From positions 1-64,000 of the forward strand of contig NZ_CASFQD010000048.1 in assembly GCF_949296715.1 (NCBI RefSeq): 64,000 nucleotides of DNA. Direction: 5' to 3'. Position 1 is the first letter of the stretch. Each line of letters starts with the position of its first letter. The position numbers and the translations under genes were made by a program. This document shows positions 26,709 through 35,725 of the stretch, one piece after another. The notes under the pieces were generated by a model that saw only the letters and a list, made by a program, of their open reading frames with translations, was not told the origin of the DNA and made no database searches. Source of the stretch: an uncultured Alistipes sp. GTDB lineage: Bacteria; Bacteroidota; Bacteroidia; Bacteroidales; Rikenellaceae.

Positions 26709-27499
26709 AACTGACCTGCGCCATAATCGACGACGAGCCGCTGGCCGTCGAACTGATGGAGGGATACGTCCGCAAGACCCCCTTTCTGGAGCTGTGCGGC
26801 TCGTTCGGGAGCGGCACGGCCGCCTTCGAAACGCTGTGCGAACATCCCGTCGAGGTGCTCTTCTGCGACATCCAGATGCCGGGGCTGAACGGCATGGAAC
26901 TCACGCGCATGCTCCCCGCCGAGACGCGCGTCATCTTCACCACGGCCTTCGACAGCTACGCCGTCGAGGGCTTCCGCGTGCGGGCCATCGACTACCTGCT
27001 CAAGCCGATCAGCTACAGCGACTTCCTCACGGCGGCCCGCAAGGCCCTCGAATGGTTCGAGATCAAGCGCCGCGCCGAAAGTGCCGGACAGAGCGCCGCA
27101 CCGGCTACCGCAGCTGCCGGGCCGCCCGACGGACAGACGTCCGGACCGGGCGCCTCCGGACTGCGGAGCATCTTCGTCAGGACCGAATACCGCCTGCAGC
27201 AGATTCCGCTGGACGGGATTCTCTACATCGAGGGGCTGAAGGACTACGTGAAAATCCATCTCGAAGGGGAGCCGCGCCCGGTGCTCTCGCTCATGAGCCT
27301 CAAGTCGCTCGAGGAGCAGCTGCCCGCCGACCGTTTCTTCCGCGTACACCGCTCCTACATCGTGCAGCCGGCGAAGATCCGCACCATCGAGCGCAACCGC
27401 ATCGTCTTCGGCAAGGAGTACATTCCCATCGCGGAGAGCTGCCGCCAGTCCTTCTTCGACTTTCTCTCGCGCCACGCCCTGCTGCCGCAGGGAGAGTGA
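26705..27499 (+). CDS. LytTR-type response regulator
   Basis: A 264-aa protein. The receiver domain (1-120) carries the acidic pocket DDE and phospho-acceptor D in FCDIQMPGLNG; the K in DYLLKPI is present. An Ala/Gly/Pro-rich linker of about 25 residues follows, then a LytTR DNA-binding domain (IFVRTEYRLQQIPLDGILYIEG...RVHRSYIV). It is translationally coupled to the kinase gene upstream by a 4-nt overlap. It ends 10 nt before the converging ABC permease gene, with no clear terminator in between. Confidence 0.93.
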   Translation: MKLTCAIIDDEPLAVELMEGYVRKTPFLELCGSFGSGTAAFETLCEHPVEVLFCDIQMPGLNGMELTRMLPAETRVIFTTAFDSYAVEGFRVRAIDYLLKPISYSDFLTAARKALEWFEIKRRAESAGQSAAPATAAAGPPDGQTSGPGASGLRSIFVRTEYRLQQIPLDGILYIEGLKDYVKIHLEGEPRPVLSLMSLKSLEEQLPADRFFRVHRSYIVQPAKIRTIERNRIVFGKEYIPIAESCRQSFFDFLSRHALLPQGE

Positions 27500-27509
27500 T
27501 CCGGCGACG

Positions 27510-28619
27510 CTATTCGCGCTTGCGGTAGGTGAGGGCGGCCAGCAGGTCGGCCACAACGGCAAAAAGTCCCAATGCCAGCATATCCGCGCCGAGTTCCGGG
27601 CACGCCGTACCCTTGAGATAGACCGCCTGCATGATCCCGATGAAGTAGCGGGGCGGCAGCAGGCGCGTGATACCCTGTGCCCATGCGGGCATCGAGGCCA
27701 CGGGGGTAATCAGGCCGCTCATCAGCACAAAGAGCATCACGATGAAGAACATGACGAACATCGCCTGCTGCATCGTCGCGGAGTAGTTGGCGACGACGAC
27801 CCCGATTCCGGACATCGTAAGGACGAAGAGCACGGCCGCCAGCAGGATCGTCGCGGGAGACCCCGCGGGCACGAGCCCGTAGACGGCCCAGGCGAGCAGC
27901 ATGGCCAGCGTCAGGGCGACGAGCCCGACGATCCAGTAGGGGATGAGCTTGGCCAGCGTGAAGACATAACGGTTGACGGGCGTCACGTTGATCTGCTCGA
28001 TCGTCCCGGTCTCCTTCTCGCTGACGAGGTTGAGCGCCGGGAGAAAGCCGCACAGCAGGATGAGCAGCATGATCATCAGCGCCGGAATCATGTAATGGCG
28101 GTAGTCGAGCGTCGGGTTGTAGCGGTTTTCGACAACGACGAGCTCCGCTCCGGCTCTCCGGCCGTGCTCTCCGGCGAGTTCGGCCACGGTCTGCACGACG
28201 ACCTGCACGGCATACTGCGCCCCGAGGCTCCCCTTCAGGGCATTCACGCCGTTGGCCGTGATCCGCACGCTTTCGGGCTGTCCTGCAAGGAGCGACTCGC
28301 CGAATCCGTCCGGTACCTCGACGATGACGTCGGCGTCGCCCTTCTCCAGCATGCCGAGCGCCGCGGCATAGGTGTCGACCGTCCCGGCAAACTGGAAGGA
28401 GTCGGAGGCCCCGATCTTCGCGGCGAGCCGCCGCGAGGCGCTCGAGCGGTCGCCGTCCACGGTCACCACGCCGACCTGCCGCACGTCCATCGTCGTGACC
28501 CACGGCGTGAGGAGCATGACCATCAGCGGGAAGCCCAGGGCGAGCTTCGGAAGAAACGCGTTCCGGAAGAACTGCCGGAACTCCTTGTCGAGCAGGATAA
28601 GCAGTGTACGCATGGTCAT
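27510..28619 (-). CDS. ABC-2 type transporter permease (YbhR-like)
   Basis: A 369-aa protein with one N-terminal transmembrane helix, an extracytoplasmic domain of about 140 residues and five to six C-terminal helices, ending in the motif-rich region SGLITPVASMPAWAQGITRLLPPRYFIGIM. Start 28619 overlaps the stop of the preceding permease (ATGA); MRTLL at 28613 is an alternative. It is the last gene of a seven-gene export operon whose order parallels E. coli cecR-ybhG-ybhF-ybhS-ybhR. Confidence 0.9.
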   Translation of the reverse strand: MTMRTLLILLDKEFRQFFRNAFLPKLALGFPLMVMLLTPWVTTMDVRQVGVVTVDGDRSSASRRLAAKIGASDSFQFAGTVDTYAAALGMLEKGDADVIVEVPDGFGESLLAGQPESVRITANGVNALKGSLGAQYAVQVVVQTVAELAGEHGRRAGAELVVVENRYNPTLDYRHYMIPALMIMLLILLCGFLPALNLVSEKETGTIEQINVTPVNRYVFTLAKLIPYWIVGLVALTLAMLLAWAVYGLVPAGSPATILLAAVLFVLTMSGIGVVVANYSATMQQAMFVMFFIVMLFVLMSGLITPVASMPAWAQGITRLLPPRYFIGIMQAVYLKGTACPELGADMLALGLFAVVADLLAALTYRKRE

Positions 28620-29710
28620 TCGAGTCTGTCCTTGAATTTCTTGAGAGCCACGGCGATCAGCACGGCGGCCATCGCCAGCAGGACCGCCGTCTCCTTCAGC
28701 ACGGCGCCGAAGGGCAGGCCTTCGATCATCAGTTTGCGCATGGCCGCGATGTACCAGCGGGCCGGGATGATGCACGTGAGGGGGCGGAGCACCGCGGGCA
28801 TGTTCTCGATCGGGAAGGCCATGCCCGAGAGCAGGATGACGGGGAGCATGAGCACCATGCCCGAAAGGAGCATCGCCACGACCTGCGTGCGGGCCACGGT
28901 CGAGAAGAAGAGACCGAGAGCCAGCGCCAGCACGATGTAGAGCAGCGAGATGCCGAGCAGCGCCGCGATCGACCCCGACATCGGGACGTCGAGGGCAAAG
29001 TGCGCCAGCAGCAGGATCGTCATCAGGTTGATGCACGAGAGGGCCAGGTAGGGGACCATCTTGGCGAGGATGATGCGCAGGGGCCGCACGGGCGAGACGA
29101 GCAGCACCTCCATCGTACCAGTCTCCTTCTCGCGCACGATCGACACCGAGGTCATCATCGCACAGATCAGGATGAAAATCAGCCCCATGATCCCCGGCAC
29201 GAAGTTGTAGGCGCTGTCCATGCGGGGATTGTACATCAGGTGCACGTCGGGCATCCATGCGGAGCTTCCGGCCCCGGCCGCAAGGACACGCTGCACGTAC
29301 CCGGCCCCGGCTGCCGCGACATTGGGATTCGAGGCGTCGAAGACCAGCTGCACGGCGGGCCGCACCTCCCCGCCCGCGGCCGCACGGGCCATCGTGCGGT
29401 CGTAATCCGCGGCGAAGAGCACCACGACATCCGCCTCGCCGCGGCGCAGCACGTCGTCGACGGCGTCGGGCGCAACATAGCCGCGGAACGTGAACTGCGG
29501 ATTCGCGGCGATCCGCCGGACCTGCTGCCGGAGATGCTCCGTGCGATGCGGGGCCGCGACGGCCACATCGAGGTTGCGCACCTCGGTCGAGAGGGCGAAG
29601 CCGAAGAGGAGCAGCTGCACGACGGGAATGCCCAACACGATGAGCATCGTGCGGCGGTCGCGCAGGATATGCAGCGTCTCCTTGCGGACGAACGACAGAA
29701 AACCTCCCAT
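28616..29710 (-). CDS. ABC-2 type transporter permease (YbhS-like)
   Basis: A 364-aa paralogue of the next gene with the same layout: helix 1 (TMLIVLGIPVVQLLLFGFAL), an extracytoplasmic domain, then the helical block with KETGTMEVLLVSPVRPLRIILAK and SGMAFPIENMPAVLRPLT. The start MGGFLSF is chosen because it follows the ATPase stop by 1 nt; a longer start would overlap that gene by about 20 nt. The two permeases probably form a heterodimer. Confidence 0.9.
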   Translation of the reverse strand: MGGFLSFVRKETLHILRDRRTMLIVLGIPVVQLLLFGFALSTEVRNLDVAVAAPHRTEHLRQQVRRIAANPQFTFRGYVAPDAVDDVLRRGEADVVVLFAADYDRTMARAAAGGEVRPAVQLVFDASNPNVAAAGAGYVQRVLAAGAGSSAWMPDVHLMYNPRMDSAYNFVPGIMGLIFILICAMMTSVSIVREKETGTMEVLLVSPVRPLRIILAKMVPYLALSCINLMTILLLAHFALDVPMSGSIAALLGISLLYIVLALALGLFFSTVARTQVVAMLLSGMVLMLPVILLSGMAFPIENMPAVLRPLTCIIPARWYIAAMRKLMIEGLPFGAVLKETAVLLAMAAVLIAVALKKFKDRLE

Positions 29711-29711
29711 A

Positions 29712-30452
29712 TCACTCACTGCGTTTGGCGTCACGGGCCAGGATGCGGAAGAGCTCGTCCATCGACTCCGCGGCGAATTGTTCCTTCAATGCGGCGGGAG
29801 CGCCGAGCGCGCGGATGCGGCCGTCGACCATGACCGACACGCGCGAACAGTACTCCGCCTCGTCCATGTAATGCGTCGTCACGAAGAGCGTCGTCCCCGC
29901 TTCGGCGGCCTCGTAGATCAGCTCCCAGAACTGGCGCCGCGTCACGGGATCGACGCCGCCCGTCGGTTCGTCGAGAAAGACCACCTCGGGCTCGTGGAGC
30001 GTCGCCACCGAGAAGGCCAGTTTCTGTTTCCAGCCCAGGGGCAGCGAACCCACGAGCGTGCGGCGCTCGGCGCGGAAGTCGAGCCGCGAGAGGAGTGCGG
30101 CGGCACGGCGCAGCATGCGGCCGCGCGTCAGCCCGTAGATGCCGGCATAGAGACGGATATTCTCCCAGACGGTCAGGTCGTCGTAGAGCGAAAAACGCTG
30201 GCTCATGTAGCCGATGCGGCGCTTGATGCACTCGCCCTGCGTCGCGATGTCGAAGCCCGCGACCGTGCCGCCGCCCGACGTCGGACGGCTCAACCCGCAG
30301 AGCATCCGCATCGCCGTGGTCTTGCCTGCGCCGTTGGCCCCGAGGAAGCCGAAAATCTCCCCGCGGGCGACGTCGAACGTGATGCGGTCCACGGCGACGA
30401 AATCGCCGAAATGCTTGCTCAATTCGCGGACGGATATGATCGGATCATTCAT
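29712..30452 (-). CDS. ABC transporter ATPase with degenerate signature (YbhF C-half-like)
   Basis: A 246-aa ATPase: Walker A GANGAGKTT near 41, Walker B VVFLDEPTGG, H-loop FVTTHYMDEAEYCSR. The ABC signature reads LPLGWKQKLAF instead of LSGGMKQKLAL, so one ATP site of the heterodimer is probably non-canonical. It overlaps the preceding ATPase gene by 8 nt. Together the two correspond to the two halves of the fused E. coli YbhF. Confidence 0.9.
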   Translation of the reverse strand: MNDPIISVRELSKHFGDFVAVDRITFDVARGEIFGFLGANGAGKTTAMRMLCGLSRPTSGGGTVAGFDIATQGECIKRRIGYMSQRFSLYDDLTVWENIRLYAGIYGLTRGRMLRRAAALLSRLDFRAERRTLVGSLPLGWKQKLAFSVATLHEPEVVFLDEPTGGVDPVTRRQFWELIYEAAEAGTTLFVTTHYMDEAEYCSRVSVMVDGRIRALGAPAALKEQFAAESMDELFRILARDAKRSE

Positions 30453-31362
30453 GGCGCATGAGTTTCATGAAGACATCCTCGATTCCGGGCTCCGCGCCCC
30501 CGAGGCGCACGTCCGGGAAGCCCTCGCCGGCCAGCTGCCGGAGGAAGGCCGCGGGATCGAATCCCTCCTCGGCGACCAGATGGTGCACCGACCCGAAGGG
30601 GTAGCACTCGCCGACCCCCGGCATGCGGCGCGCAGCACACAGCAGCCTGTACATCTCCGGTCCCGAAAGCGCATAGAGTCTCCCGTCGAAGCGGCCGACG
30701 ATCCCCTGCGGTGTGTCGATGCCGAGCAGGCGGCCCCGGTCGACGAGCGCGATGCGGTCGCAGCGCTGCGCCTCGTCCATGTAGGGCGTCGAGACGAGGA
30801 TCGTGATGCCGCGGCTTTTCAGTCCGGCAAGCAGCTCCCAGAACTCGCTGCGCGACACGGCATCGACGCCCGTCGTCGGTTCGTCGAGAAAAAGCACCGA
30901 GGGACGGTGGATCAGGGCGCAGCAGAGGGCCAGCTTCTGTTTCATGCCGCCCGAGAGCTTGCCCGCACGGCGCGTGCGGAAGGGCTCAAGGCGGCGGTAG
31001 ATCGGGGCGACGAGGTCGTAGTTGTCGCGCACGTTGACCCCGAACAGGGCAGCGAAGAAGGCGAGGTTCTCCTCGACCGAAAGATCGGGGTAGAGCGAGA
31101 AGCGCCCCGGCATGTAGCCCACGCGTTCGCGGATGCGGCGGCTGTCGCGCACGATGTCGCATCCGTCGACCGACGCCGTACCGGCATCGGGCACGAGCAG
31201 CGTCGCAAGCAGCCGGAAGAGCGTCGTCTTGCCCGCGCCGTCGGGACCGATCAGCCCGAAGAGCTCGCCGCGCGCCACATCGAACGAGACGGCATCGAGC
31301 GCCGTCAGCGTCCCATAACGCCGGGTCAGCCCCCGCACCTCTATGGCATGACTCTTCGGCAT
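30445..31362 (-). CDS. ABC transporter ATPase (YbhF N-half-like)
   Basis: A 305-aa ATPase. Walker A GPDGAGKTT, canonical signature LSGGMKQKLALCCALIHRP, Walker B VLFLDEPTTG; the H-loop position has lost its histidine (ILVSTPYMDEAQRCD, where HYMDEAE would be usual). After the nucleotide-binding domain there is a C-terminal extension of about 80 residues, typical of DrrA/YbhF-type ATPases. The start MPKSHAIEV follows the adaptor stop by 5 nt. It pairs with the next ATPase. Confidence 0.9.
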   Translation of the reverse strand: MPKSHAIEVRGLTRRYGTLTALDAVSFDVARGELFGLIGPDGAGKTTLFRLLATLLVPDAGTASVDGCDIVRDSRRIRERVGYMPGRFSLYPDLSVEENLAFFAALFGVNVRDNYDLVAPIYRRLEPFRTRRAGKLSGGMKQKLALCCALIHRPSVLFLDEPTTGVDAVSRSEFWELLAGLKSRGITILVSTPYMDEAQRCDRIALVDRGRLLGIDTPQGIVGRFDGRLYALSGPEMYRLLCAARRMPGVGECYPFGSVHHLVAEEGFDPAAFLRQLAGEGFPDVRLGGAEPGIEDVFMKLMRHE

Positions 31363-31367
31363 GGCAC

Positions 31368-32261
31368 TCAACGCGGAAGTTTCACCTCGCCGTACAGACC
31401 CAGCTTGAGCCGGCCGTCGTTTTCGACGGCGATCTTCACGGCGTAGACCAGATTGGCGCGCGTATCGCGCGTCTGGATGTTCTTGGGCGTAAATTCGCTC
31501 TCCGACGCGATCCACACGACACGTCCGGGGTAGTCGTACCGCGCCCCGCCGCCGAAGTCGGCCGTTACGGTCACCTCCTGCCCGAGTTTCAGACCGGCCA
31601 GCCGGTCCGAGGTGAAGTAGGCCCGCAGGAAGAGACGCGACAGGTCGGCCACGCACATCAGCGGACGCCCCACCGAGGCCAGTTCTCCCGCCTCGGCATA
31701 CTTGGCCAGCACGGTCCCCGCCACGGGCGAGACGATGCGGCTCTTGGAGAGCAGGTCCTCGACCTGCGCAATCTGCAATCCGAGGGCCGCGGCATTCTCG
31801 TCGATCGAGGCCGAGTTTTTATAGAGCGTCGAGAGGGCGGCCTCGAGCTGGCTCTCCAGCACGCGCAGCTGCGCGTCGATATCGTCCAGCTGCTTCGCCG
31901 TGGCGGCACCGTCCCGCAGGAGCTGTTCCACGCGGCGGCGCTCGGTCTGCTGCTTGGCGATCTGTTCACGCAGCGAGGCCGCCTGCCGCGCCACATCGGG
32001 ACGCGAGTTCAGCAGCGAGGCCAGCTGGCGTTCCAGCTGTAGTTTCCGAAGGTGGAGCTGCACGGTGTCGATCTCGCCCACAAGCTCACCGGCCGTCAGC
32101 AGGTCGCCCTCCCCGACATCGAAGCGGCAGATGCGTCCCGACGCTTCGGCCGAGACGACCACCTCCGTCGCCTCGAACGTCCCCGCCGCATCGAAATCCG
32201 TACCGCGCCCGCAGGCCGCGGCCAGCAGCGCGAATGTTCCGCAAATCAAGATTCGTTTCAT
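31368..32261 (-). CDS. HlyD-family adaptor lipoprotein (YbhG-like)
   Basis: A 297-aa membrane-fusion protein. The N-terminus MKRILICGTFALLAAACG has a lipobox, so it is anchored by lipid rather than by a helix. A barrel-sandwich part (VVVSAEASGRICRFDVGEGDLLTAGELVGEID) encloses a long coiled-coil hairpin (about 70-165), followed by the beta-barrel domain (ADLSRLFLRAYFTSDRLAGLKLGQEVTVTAD). It bridges the ABC transporter and the TolC protein. The start overlaps the tolC stop by 4 nt. Confidence 0.9.
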   Translation of the reverse strand: MKRILICGTFALLAAACGRGTDFDAAGTFEATEVVVSAEASGRICRFDVGEGDLLTAGELVGEIDTVQLHLRKLQLERQLASLLNSRPDVARQAASLREQIAKQQTERRRVEQLLRDGAATAKQLDDIDAQLRVLESQLEAALSTLYKNSASIDENAAALGLQIAQVEDLLSKSRIVSPVAGTVLAKYAEAGELASVGRPLMCVADLSRLFLRAYFTSDRLAGLKLGQEVTVTADFGGGARYDYPGRVVWIASESEFTPKNIQTRDTRANLVYAVKIAVENDGRLKLGLYGEVKLPR

Positions 32262-33538
32262 CGGTTCATCGTATGTTTCAGTTCATAAATCGCCTTGAGC
32301 AACTCAATCTCCCGGGCCGCACGCGCCGCTGCCGCGGCATCCTCGCCGGTGATCGTCCGCAGCAGGTCGTTCGTGTCGATCACGCCGTTGCGGAGTTTCG
32401 ACTCGGCGGCTTCGCGCACGGCGCGGCGCAGCTGCACGATGCGGTCGTCATCGGCCAGTGCACGGCGCAGACGCGCGATCTCCCCGCTCTCTTCGGTTGA
32501 TTCCAACCGGTTGTTGAAGAGGAAAATATCCCGCTGCACCTCAATCTGCCGTCGAGCTGTCCGCAATTTGCCGAGCGTATTGCGCCGCGTGTAGTAACCG
32601 CCGATGTTCCACGACATCCGCACCCCGATCAGGGCGTTCCACGACCAGTCGCCCGTCATCATGCCCTGCATGTAGTCCAGCCCGGGATATCCGTAGTACC
32701 CCTGCGCAAAGAGCCCGAAACGGGGCCGCGTGGCGACCTTCACCTGCCGTTCGCGCGCCGTCAGCAGCTCCGCACGGGCATCGAACCAGGCCAGTTCGGG
32801 CCGGACCGGTTCCACGGCGGCGGGTTCCGCCGCATCCGGACGCTCCAGCACCTCGTCGCCGAGCTCCCGCCCGATGAAGAGGGCGAGCATGCGGCGGTAG
32901 CTGTCGCGCGCGGCCTCGATCTGCCCCCGCTGCTGTCCGGCGGCAAGAAGTTCGGCCTCGACGGCATCGGCATCGCTCTGCATCGCCACACCGCCGCGCT
33001 GCAGGGCGCGGACCTTGTCGAGGTTGCTGCGCAGCAGGCCGATCGTCAGGTCCGCCTGCGCCAGCCGTTCGTCGAGCAGCAGGATGCCGAAATAGAGCTC
33101 CGTCACGCGCCCCTCAAGGGCATAGAGGTCGACATCCGTGGCGCGGCTCTGCTCTGCGGCCTCCGCCTCGGCGAGCAGGCGGTCCGCCGCAGACTTGCCA
33201 CCGTCCCAGAGCGTCTGCGAAAGTTCCAGCTGCAGGCGGTACTGGTCGCGGTGCATACCGGGAATCGTCACGCCCTGTTGAGCGAGCATGCCGGTCAGCG
33301 CATCGGGAAAATTGGGGGCATCGGTCTGCCACGTGGCCTGCGCCCCGAGCGTCAGCGCCGGAAGGCAGGCGCGCCGGGCATTCGAAATGTCATAGGCCGC
33401 CGTGCGGCGGATCAGGTCGTACTGCCGGATCGCAGGGTAGTGTTCGCGCGCCAGACGGCGACACTCGTCGAGCGTCAGCTGGGCGCGGACCGGAAACAAG
33501 GCGGCCAGAGCCGCCACAAGCAGGATCAGTCGTTTCAT
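32258..33538 (-). CDS. TolC-family outer-membrane protein (ABC-2 export operon)
   Basis: A 426-aa protein with signal peptide MKRLILLVAALAALFPVRAQ and the OEP fold: LTLDECRRLAREHYPAIRQYD at the start of repeat 1, long amphipathic coiled coils, and a barrel segment with LFAQGYYGYPGLDYMQGM. It is the outer-membrane channel for the YbhGFSR-like transporter. It follows the tetR gene by 3 nt and overlaps the adaptor gene. Confidence 0.9.
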   Translation of the reverse strand: MKRLILLVAALAALFPVRAQLTLDECRRLAREHYPAIRQYDLIRRTAAYDISNARRACLPALTLGAQATWQTDAPNFPDALTGMLAQQGVTIPGMHRDQYRLQLELSQTLWDGGKSAADRLLAEAEAAEQSRATDVDLYALEGRVTELYFGILLLDERLAQADLTIGLLRSNLDKVRALQRGGVAMQSDADAVEAELLAAGQQRGQIEAARDSYRRMLALFIGRELGDEVLERPDAAEPAAVEPVRPELAWFDARAELLTARERQVKVATRPRFGLFAQGYYGYPGLDYMQGMMTGDWSWNALIGVRMSWNIGGYYTRRNTLGKLRTARRQIEVQRDIFLFNNRLESTEESGEIARLRRALADDDRIVQLRRAVREAAESKLRNGVIDTNDLLRTITGEDAAAAARAAREIELLKAIYELKHTMNR

Positions 33539-33541
33539 GGG

Positions 33542-34186
33542 TCACAGTTTCAGAAGCCTTCGCCGGATGATCTCGAGCGTCTCGGCCTTGCGGAGCGCGA
33601 AAAAACGCTCCCGGTCGGCCGTCAGGTCGCCGAGGATCGGCTCGATGACGGGGTAGGCGATAAAGGAAAAGACATTCAGCGAGATGATGTCCAGCAACAG
33701 CATGCGCACGTCGATCCGCCCGCTCTCGCCGCGCGCGGCCGCAGCATCCAGCTCGCACTGCACGTCGCCCATGAGCCGCTCGGCAACCTCGCGGATGCGG
33801 CCGCGCATGGCATCGTAGCGCTCCGGATGCGAGAAGACCTCGTTTACGATGAAGCGCGGCAGGTCGGGATTCGCGGCAATGAAGTCGAAATGGCGGGCGA
33901 TGCCGTCGCGCAGGCGCTCGTCAAGCGGCAGCTCCGGCTGCCCGAGGGCCGTCAGGACCGATTCGCTCATCATCCGCATCTTCTCGTCGAGAATGCGGTT
34001 GAAGAGCTGCTCCTTCGTGCGGAAATAGTAGTGGAGCATGGCATGCGTGACGCCCGCCGCCTCGGCAATCGAGGTCGTGCGTGCGCCGTCATAGCCCCGG
34101 GTCAGGAATTCGCGTTCGGCCGCCTCGAGGATCGCCTGCTCGCTGTTCCGCGTCGGTTTCGCATCGTGTGTTTCGGATGTTAACAT
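33542..34186 (-). CDS. TetR-family repressor of the ABC-2 export operon
   Basis: A 214-aa regulator. The N-terminal helix-turn-helix spans about 18-65 (ILEAAEREFLTRGYDGARTTSIAEAAGVTHAMLHYYFRTKEQLF); the ligand domain follows. It is the first gene of the operon it probably represses, like CecR in the E. coli ybhGFSR operon. A palindrome TTAACAA-AA-TTGTTAA overlies the predicted transcription start, which would give autoregulation. Confidence 0.9.
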   Translation of the reverse strand: MLTSETHDAKPTRNSEQAILEAAEREFLTRGYDGARTTSIAEAAGVTHAMLHYYFRTKEQLFNRILDEKMRMMSESVLTALGQPELPLDERLRDGIARHFDFIAANPDLPRFIVNEVFSHPERYDAMRGRIREVAERLMGDVQCELDAAAARGESGRIDVRMLLLDIISLNVFSFIAYPVIEPILGDLTADRERFFALRKAETLEIIRRRLLKL

Positions 34187-34192
34187 TTTTAT

Positions 34193-34208
34193 TTAACAAA
34201 ATTGTTAA
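34193..34208. promoter_or_regulatory. Palindromic operator for the TetR-type repressor
   Basis: TTAACAA (34193-34199) and its reverse complement TTGTTAA (34202-34208) flank 2 nt. The palindrome begins 3 nt downstream of the -7 box on the minus strand, so a bound repressor would cover the transcription start. Confidence 0.6.
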
Positions 34209-34210
34209 TG

Positions 34211-34241
34211 CAAACATACGACAAAGAAACGAGACTTCCAA
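34211..34241 (-). promoter_or_regulatory. Promoter of the TetR-TolC-ABC operon (TTG-N20-TATGTTTG)
   Basis: On the minus strand -33 TTG (34239-34241) and -7 TATGTTTG (34211-34218) lie 20 nt apart. The next 320 bp upstream (34242-34564) hold no recognisable gene or motif. Confidence 0.7.
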
Positions 34242-34564
34242 CAATCCGACAAATTATTTTGCAAAAAGGGCAAAAACAAGCCATAAGGGCGAGAGAAACG
34301 GGGAGGGGCATCGGGAATGCGGGCAAGGGCGGGAAACACCGGAACAGGCATCTTCGGAAGGGGACAAGACCGGAAACGGGCGCTGAACGGCGGAAATGTC
34401 CCCAAAGGGAAGAGCAAACGGGAGGATCGGAGCCGAAGCCGAAACTCGGCAAGAGGGCACGATACGGACGGGAAGGCAGGATTATATATAAGGATATCAG
34501 GCGCAGCCGGCAGGAAAAACGGAGAAGGAGGGAACCGCGCGGAGGATCACGGAGAAAAGCAAAG

Positions 34565-34587
34565 CGGGGAACGGCAACCGTTCCCCG
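34565..34587 (-). terminator. Intrinsic terminator of the redox/TonB operon
   Basis: The 10-bp stem CGGGGAACGG/CCGTTCCCCG with loop CAA is followed on the minus strand by CTTTGCTTTTCTC. It lies just after the aldo/keto reductase stop. Confidence 0.75.
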
Positions 34588-34592
34588 TCGTA

Positions 34593-35717
34593 TCAGGCCT
34601 CCTTTTCGAAGGTCGTGGCGACCTGCCGCAGGTAGTCGACAATGGGCAGGTGCTGCGGACAGCTCTGCTCGCACTGGCGGCAGGCGATGCACTGCGACGC
34701 CTTGCCGTGCGACCGGGTGAGATTCTCGTAGTAGACGCTCTGGATCGAGAAACCGCGGTTGAGCGACTGTTTCTCGGCATTGTAGAGCGCGAAATAGTCG
34801 GGGATGGCGATCCGCTCGGGACAGCCGTCCACGCAGTAGCGGCACGCCGTGCAGGGGATGGCAATCGAGCGGTTGACGATCTCCACGACATCGGCAATCG
34901 CCCTGCGTTCGCGCGCGTCAAGGGGTTCGAAATGCTGCATGAAGCCGGTGTTCTCGCGTAGCTGCTCGAGCGACGACATGCCGCTCAATACCATCATCAC
35001 CCCCTCGAGGCTCGCGGCGAAACGGATGGCCCACGCCGCGGGCGAGAGGTCGGGCCGCACGTCGTGCAGCAGCCGCTCGGCCTCCTCGGGCAGGCGCGCC
35101 AGCGTGCCGCCCTTGACCGGCTCCATGACGACGACGGGCTTGCCGTGGCGCCGCGCCACCTCGTAACACCTGCGCGACTGGATGCTTTCGTTGTCCCAGT
35201 CGAGGTAGTTGATCTGCAACTGTACGAACTCCGTCTCGGGGTGTGTCGTGAGGATCTCGTCGAGCAGTTCGGCCCGGTCGTGGAACGAGAAGCCGAGCCG
35301 CCGGATGCGCCCCTCGGCCTTCATGCGCCGCGCAAAGGCGAAGCTGTCGAAGCGCCGCACGTTCTCGTAGTGCGAGACATTGAGGTTGTGCAGCAGATAG
35401 TAGTCGAAATAGTCGACCCCGCACTTTTCGAGCTGCTCGGCGAAGATGCGCTCCTGGTCGCCCTCCTTTTCGAGGAACATCGTCGGGAGCTTCGAGGCCA
35501 GCGTGAAGCTCGCACGGTCGTGGCGCCGCACGAGGGCCTCGCGCATCACCGTCTCGCTCTTGAAGTCGTGGTACATGTAGGCCGTGTCGAAGTAGGTGAA
35601 GCCCCGTTCGAGGAACGTGTCCACCATGCGTTCGACCTGTGCCGTGTCCACCGCCGCAAAGTCGTCCTCTCGCAACAGCGGAAGACGCATGCAGCCGAAT
35701 CCGAGTTTTCCTGCCAT
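34593..35717 (-). CDS. Aldo/keto reductase with C-terminal ferredoxin domain (cytoplasmic)
   Basis: A 374-aa protein. The AKR barrel has the complete tetrad: D and Y in YFDTAYMYHD, K in TLASKLP, H in LLHNLN. After the barrel (about residue 290 on) come two cysteine clusters, CTACRYCVDGCP and CIACRQCEQSCP, for two [4Fe-4S] centres. There is no signal peptide. Such AKR/Fe-S proteins are common in anaerobes; physiological substrates are mostly unknown. It is the last gene of a five-gene operon, 8 nt after the ECF-S-like gene. Confidence 0.92.
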   Translation of the reverse strand: MAGKLGFGCMRLPLLREDDFAAVDTAQVERMVDTFLERGFTYFDTAYMYHDFKSETVMREALVRRHDRASFTLASKLPTMFLEKEGDQERIFAEQLEKCGVDYFDYYLLHNLNVSHYENVRRFDSFAFARRMKAEGRIRRLGFSFHDRAELLDEILTTHPETEFVQLQINYLDWDNESIQSRRCYEVARRHGKPVVVMEPVKGGTLARLPEEAERLLHDVRPDLSPAAWAIRFAASLEGVMMVLSGMSSLEQLRENTGFMQHFEPLDARERRAIADVVEIVNRSIAIPCTACRYCVDGCPERIAIPDYFALYNAEKQSLNRGFSIQSVYYENLTRSHGKASQCIACRQCEQSCPQHLPIVDYLRQVATTFEKEA

Positions 35718-35725
35718 CGCCGTCG

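Noticed and set aside
34242..34564. A small gene in the 320-bp gap upstream of the TetR operon
   Set aside because: Frames there are Arg/Gly-rich without start signals or similarity. The stretch is purine-rich noncoding DNA.
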